NCBI GenBank assembly: GCA_047967505.1
Contig: CM106540.1
Length of the DNA: 64,000 nt
Strand: one strand, 5' to 3'
Origin: Dipteris shenzhenensis
Lineage: Eukaryota > Polypodiophyta > Polypodiopsida > Gleicheniales
Part shown: one piece after another, positions 59,751 through 64,000 of the stretch
How the letters are laid out: each line of letters starts with the position of its first letter
How positions within the stretch are numbered: the stretch's first letter is position 1
Notes under the pieces: generated by a model
Databases searched by the model: none
What the model was told of the DNA's origin: nothing
What the model saw: only the letters and a program-made list of their open reading frames with translations
Translations under genes and position numbers: made by a program

Positions 59751-60428
59751 TATATGGAGGATAGTGCTCTCTCATGCTAAGTTGAGTTGGATGAGGAAAA
59801 CGTCAGCGGCCGTTTATGCTCCCTCTTGCTTGTAAATATCTTTTGTTGCAATCAAGTGCGTTCTTGCGACCGTTTGGCACTCCATCTAGTACCGCTATGC
59901 CAGTAACGTCATCATGCCATCTTGTGGGTTGTGTCCTCGTGGTGCACATTGAAGCGCACGCACAGGAAAGCAAAACGTGGGACGGGTTGAGGGCACGTGA
60001 AAGCGAGTGGGGAACGGTGAGGGCCATTTGCATTCTCCATACCATTGTACAAACCGTGAACTGTTGGGTACCGAACCGGGACATTGGGATTGCCCGAAGG
60101 GGTCTAACGTGCCGACCCACGTAACGGCCGTTAACTGTGAAAGGAAGTGGGCTGAACAGGACGTTGCGCGGAGGACGTTCCTGTGGGTCTTGGAGACCCG
60201 GTTGATTCTGCAGACCAAGGTGTGTGAAGCCTAAGGGCTTGCCCAGTGGGGCGTGGTGTCAGGAGGGGAAAAACGGTGGACGGCCTGGGTAGGGGTCGTG
60301 TCGGGACAAGCTGCGCATAAGGGGATTTGGTATCAGCAGAGACGTTAAGGGAGGCTGGGACTCGGAAACGGGTCCGACGTAAGGTGCTCGCATTCGGAGA
60401 CTAAGTCCGAAACTACCGGGCCCTTACA
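59751..60428 (+). repeat. L1 half of A4 5' LTR
   Basis: 678 bp, next to the A4 primer site. Its S half is at 39981-40069, 19.7 kb away. Confidence 0.85.
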
Positions 60429-60430
60429 CT

Positions 60431-60442
60431 TGGTATCAGAGC
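60431..60442 (+). other. Primer-binding site of A4
   Basis: TGGTATCAGAGC, CT spacer. Confidence 0.9.
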
Positions 60443-60489
60443 AAACCTCAAGGTATCGCGAGCCTTCGAGGAGGATCTTGTATCGAGGT

Positions 60490-63147
60490 ATGGCATCACG
60501 TGACGGACAAGGTCAATCTTACGCACAAGGGAAGGATGCAATTCTACGGGCAATGAGGAGTGGGAAGTCGGAGATGGAAGCCGCAGTGGATGTGATGAGG
60601 GCAGTTCCAGAGTGGGTGAACGTCCTCCTGAGCAAGGACATGGGGTACTTGCAGCGGCTCGTGTCGCGGTATGACACGGAGGGGAAAACGGCCAAGTGGC
60701 GCCGTGAATTCATGGTGGTCTTCAAGCTAGTCATGCAATTGTATGTGAAGAAAGAATTGGAAGAGGATGCGGAGGAGTCCGGGAGCGAAACGGAGGATGA
60801 AACGTCGGATGAGTCGAAAAGCGGCTCGGAAAGTGAAAGCGATGATGAGGATTGGGAGGAGGAAGAACGGCGCAGGTGGAGTCAGGAATGGTGGCAGGCC
60901 CAAGCAGAAAGGAGAACAGGATCTAAAATGGCGGCCAGAGAGACAAAAGGGATGTCCAGTGGAAACAGGGAAGCGGAACCGTGTCGTGGGAGTGCAAGGT
61001 GCACCCCAAAGAAAACGACCGGTAAACAGGTGATGGATCAAGAGAACGGTGCAGGAGCCGTGAGACACGAGGGAAACGGCGCAGGAGCCGTGATGAGCAA
61101 AGAGAACGGCGCAGGAGCCGTGAGGTGCATGGGAAACGGCGCGGGAGCCGAGAGGTGCATGCAGGGTGTGAAGCCCCGAGAGAACGGCGCAGTGACGTGG
61201 TAGGCCCGATGCAAACTCAAGAAAACGCACAAGGCGTGCCGGAGACCGATGAGAACGTGGAAGGTGCAGGAAGAAAACGGGAAAGTGCGCAAGGCACAAA
61301 CGGAGGAAAGGGAGCGGAACCAAAGAGAAACGGCGAACAAGTGCAGGATGGAAGCTTGGAAGGTGAAGTGGAATGGCAAGTGGAAGCTTGGAATGAAGAA
61401 GAGGAACGGCACTGGGGCAAGGTCAAGCGAGCGATCAGAAGCCCGTGGCAACGCAGAGGCGTGTGCAGAAAGGATGCCGAGAGGGAAAGGGAAAACGACG
61501 ATGCGCCAGAGCATCAGGTGGAGCCAAGAGACATAAAGGGAAAACGGATGTGGACAGGTGCAGGTCCAGGTAGACGCAGAGGCGTGACCCGAAGGGAAGC
61601 CTTAGGGCAGAGGATGAAGCAAGAAGAAGAAGATGATGAAAGGGAAAAGATGATGGCGGCCAAGGGGATGGAAGGACGCGTGATGAGGCCAAGGCGTGAA
61701 GCGCAAACGGCGAAGGATGAAGCGGAAACGACGGAAGACGAAAGGGAGACGGCGGATGGAAAAGGACCCAAGGCAAGGCAAGGTAGAACGGCAGGAAGGA
61801 TGAGCGGATGGATGAAAAGGCTAAGGCCAGAAGCGGAAATGGCGGAAGGAAAAGAGGAGACGGCGGATGGGAAAGAAGGAAAGGAAAGGAAAGGTAGAAC
61901 GGCGGGAAGGATCAAGGAAATGATGAGAAGGCCACGGTTTCAAGGAGAAACGGCGGATGAAGAAATGGCCAAGGTTAGTCAAACAGGTGGAAGGTGGATG
62001 CATAGGTACAGGGTGACATGTAGGCCAAGGGAGCAGGATGAGGTCAAGAAGGACCAAGACGAAGAGACGGAGAGGAGAACGGGTCTAGGGTGTGGAGCAC
62101 AAAGAAGATGCAGGGCAAAAGGTCCCAGGTGTAGGGAAGTGCGGCGTTCAAGAGAGGAACGTGATGAAACGAAGCCGCGACGAGGTGGAAGGACGTGTGC
62201 AGAACGGCTAAGGATCAGAAGAAGAGGATCGGGAAGAGAAGTGGCGCGAAGGTTGAAGAGAACGGTGAAGCGCCCAAATCAAACTCTCCATAGACGCAAA
62301 ATTCTCTCCTGGGTGATGCACAAATATTCAAAGTCAGCGTGGCAAGACGCATGGAAAGAATGGAAGCAGTGCGTTAACGCAATGATCCGACTGGAAGAGT
62401 CAAAAACGAGTCTAAGTATTGGCTCGGGTTCTTTTCCTCCTTGTTACTTGGGCTTATTGCCTAAGCCAATGGAGATGACAGGTGCCGAAAGAAAGATCAA
62501 GCCGTTCGGGCATGTTTTACTATGGGCAGGTTGGAAGTTCTGGCCGGGTGAGCAAGTGCGTTCACTTGGACAGGTGGCAAGTGGCAAGCTGATGCTGTGT
62601 GCGGGGTGGAAAGATTGGCCCGGCATAGCGTCGTCCCTTGATATCATGTTGGAAGCGGGGTGGAAATTTTGGCCAGGTGATGCGTGGCTTATTCATCTCG
62701 CACGTGGGCTTCCTAGGCAAATCCGGCCAAGGGGGCCTCCTAATATCATGTTGCTTGCGGGTTGGAAGCATTGGCCCGGTCCAATGTCGCATCCCGATGT
62801 TACCTTTTTGGCAGGTTGGAAATTTTGGCCGGGGAATTTATGCAAACGGCTAATTTTTAATGTTGGAAGGCTATACGTGGATGCGGTGACCTCTCAAAAA
62901 CGCCAAACCTTGAGGCACCGTTTTCTTTGTAAAATATGTTGTAAAATTATATCATTCTTTTCATTCTTTGCCCCCCCGTTATGAGGAGAAGGCAAATTTT
63001 GATGCCCATGTAAAAGGCCAAACGAGTGCGTGTGTGGCCACTCATTCGAGACGTTCTCGGATTGAGGTTAGGCTTTTGTGTATAGCCGGCAACTCTTCCC
63101 CTTTAATTGATGAGGACATCAATTCTTTTGAACCGGGGAGAGTATAA
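60490..63147 (+). pseudogene. Broken family A ORF of A4
   Basis: Open from ATG 60490 through the helical, acidic and WWQ parts and three NGAGAV units. A deletion of several hundred bases at about 61190 then joins the repeat array directly to the SDVVGP segment out of frame, giving an early stop at 61203. The rest is open in another frame to a one-base gain in a C run near 62976, which stops it at 62984 before the usual end. The five AGWKxWPG motifs are still intact. The centre resembles A6 rather than A5. Confidence 0.9.
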
Positions 63148-63231
63148 GAAAGTCAACTTTAGGGTTGACCTGCCGTGAGTGTTCGGACGTTTTTTGGGCG
63201 TAGGAGCCCCCACGGTGCCTAGCGGCCAGCC
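63143..63231 (+). repeat. S half of A4 3' LTR
   Basis: 89 bp after the purine tract. ACTAC 63232-63236 follows, then an oppositely oriented L1. Confidence 0.9.
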
Positions 63232-63236
63232 ACTAC

Positions 63237-64000
63237 TGTAAGGGCCCGGTAGTTTCGGACTTAGTCTCCGAATGCGAGCACCTTACGTCGGACCCGTTTC
63301 CGAGTCCCAGCCTCCCTTAACGTCTCTGCTGATACAAATTCCCCTTATGCGCAGCTTGTCCCGACACGACCCCTACCCAGGCCGTCCACCGTTTTTCCCC
63401 ACTTAGCTCCACGCCCCACTGGGCAAGCCCTTAGGCTTCACACACCTTGGTCTGCAGAATCAAACGGGTCTCCAAGACCCACAGGAACGTCCTCCGTGCA
63501 ACGTCCTGTTCAGCCCACGTTTCTTCCCCAGTTAACGGCCGTTACGTGGGTCGGCACGTTAGACCCCTTCGGGCAATCCCAATGTCCCGGTTCGGTACCC
63601 AAACGGTTCACGGTTTATACAATGGTATGGAGAATGCAAATGGCCCTCACCGTTCCCCACTCGCTTTCACGTGCCCTCAACCCGTCCCACGTTTTGCTTT
63701 CCTGTGCGTGCGCTTCAACGTGCACCACGAGGACACAACCCACAAGATGGCATGATGACGTTACTGGCAGAGCGGTACTAGATGGAGTGCCAAACGGTCG
63801 CAAGAACGCACTTGATTGCAACAGAATATATTTACAAGCAAGAGGGAGCATAAACGGCCGCTGACGTTTTCCTCACCCAAATCAACATAGCATGAGAGAG
63901 CACTATCCTCCATATAGTAGTGGCTGGCCGCTAGGCACCGTGGGGGCTCCTACGCCCAAAAAACGTCCGAACACTCACGGCAGGTCAACCCTAAAGTTGA
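63237..64000 (-). repeat. 3' LTR of a minus-oriented family A element, partial
   Basis: L1 63237-63916 (680 bp), GTAGT 63917-63921, then S from 63922, cut by the window end. The element entered the ACTAC of the A4 3' LTR in the opposite orientation. Confidence 0.87.

Larger units (their letters stand above)
39981..63231 (+). mobile_element. A4: family A element interrupted by A5 and A6
   Basis: 5' LTR is S 39981-40069 plus L1 59751-60428, split at ACTAC by A5 and A6. The interior is 60429-63142. The 3' LTR begins with S 63143-63231 and is then interrupted at ACTAC by a minus-strand element that leaves the window. Older than A5 and A6 by position; its ORF is broken. Confidence 0.8.

Overview
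The window is repetitive nuclear DNA of a eukaryote, most likely a land plant. Twelve primer-binding sites match the 3' end of plant initiator tRNA-Met (TGGTATCAGAGC, on either strand), and one complete element encodes a plant-type Ty3/gypsy Gag with a CX2CX3HX4C knuckle, a DSGAS protease and a chromodomain-like tail. I see no host gene, rRNA, intact tRNA gene or CRISPR array. The species cannot be told from the sequence.

Region 1 (1-14490) holds family C, a Ty3/gypsy-type element in minus orientation with about 2.25-2.34 kb LTRs. C1 (1-6419, cut by the window edge) is decayed. C2 (7416-14317) is complete and young: two 2254-bp LTRs with only about nine differences seen by eye. C2 sits inside an extremely G-rich minisatellite (6420-7415 and 14318-14490). 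Its single ORF joins Gag and protease to a chromodomain-like tail, with no reverse transcriptase, RNase H or integrase. The predicted R-U5 part of every family C LTR carries three or four tRNA-like modules, and U3 carries three conserved perfect inverted repeats.

Region 2 (14491-18624) is a mosaic of broken family A and B pieces joined in both orientations.

Region 3 (18625-64000) is a nest of two related non-autonomous LTR families. Family A has an LTR made of an 89-bp S module, the 5-bp ACTAC, and a 677-689-bp L1 module, plus one ORF of 1045-1079 codons. Family B has a 773-775-bp L2 LTR and one ORF of 747-776 codons. Neither encodes any pol enzyme. Pairing LTRs by length and diagnostic bases resolves the region into elements inserted inside one another: A2 in A3 in A1 on the minus strand, and B2 in A7 in A6, plus A5, in A4 on the plus strand. 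Each datable insertion lies at the same 5-bp site, ACTAC/GTAGT, usually the copy between S and L1 inside a family A LTR, and each is flanked by that same 5-bp duplication. All 27 module junctions I located carry it.

The A and B proteins share a helical N-terminus, an acidic stretch, a WSQxWWQ segment, short Gly/Asn repeats and a C-terminal series of AGWKxWPG motifs. Their coding DNA is dense in tiny purine-loop hairpins whose stems differ from one to the next. The enzymes that mobilise A, B and C must come from elsewhere. The self-targeted nesting, the hairpin array, the GW motifs and the tRNA-like LTR modules are the points most worth following up.
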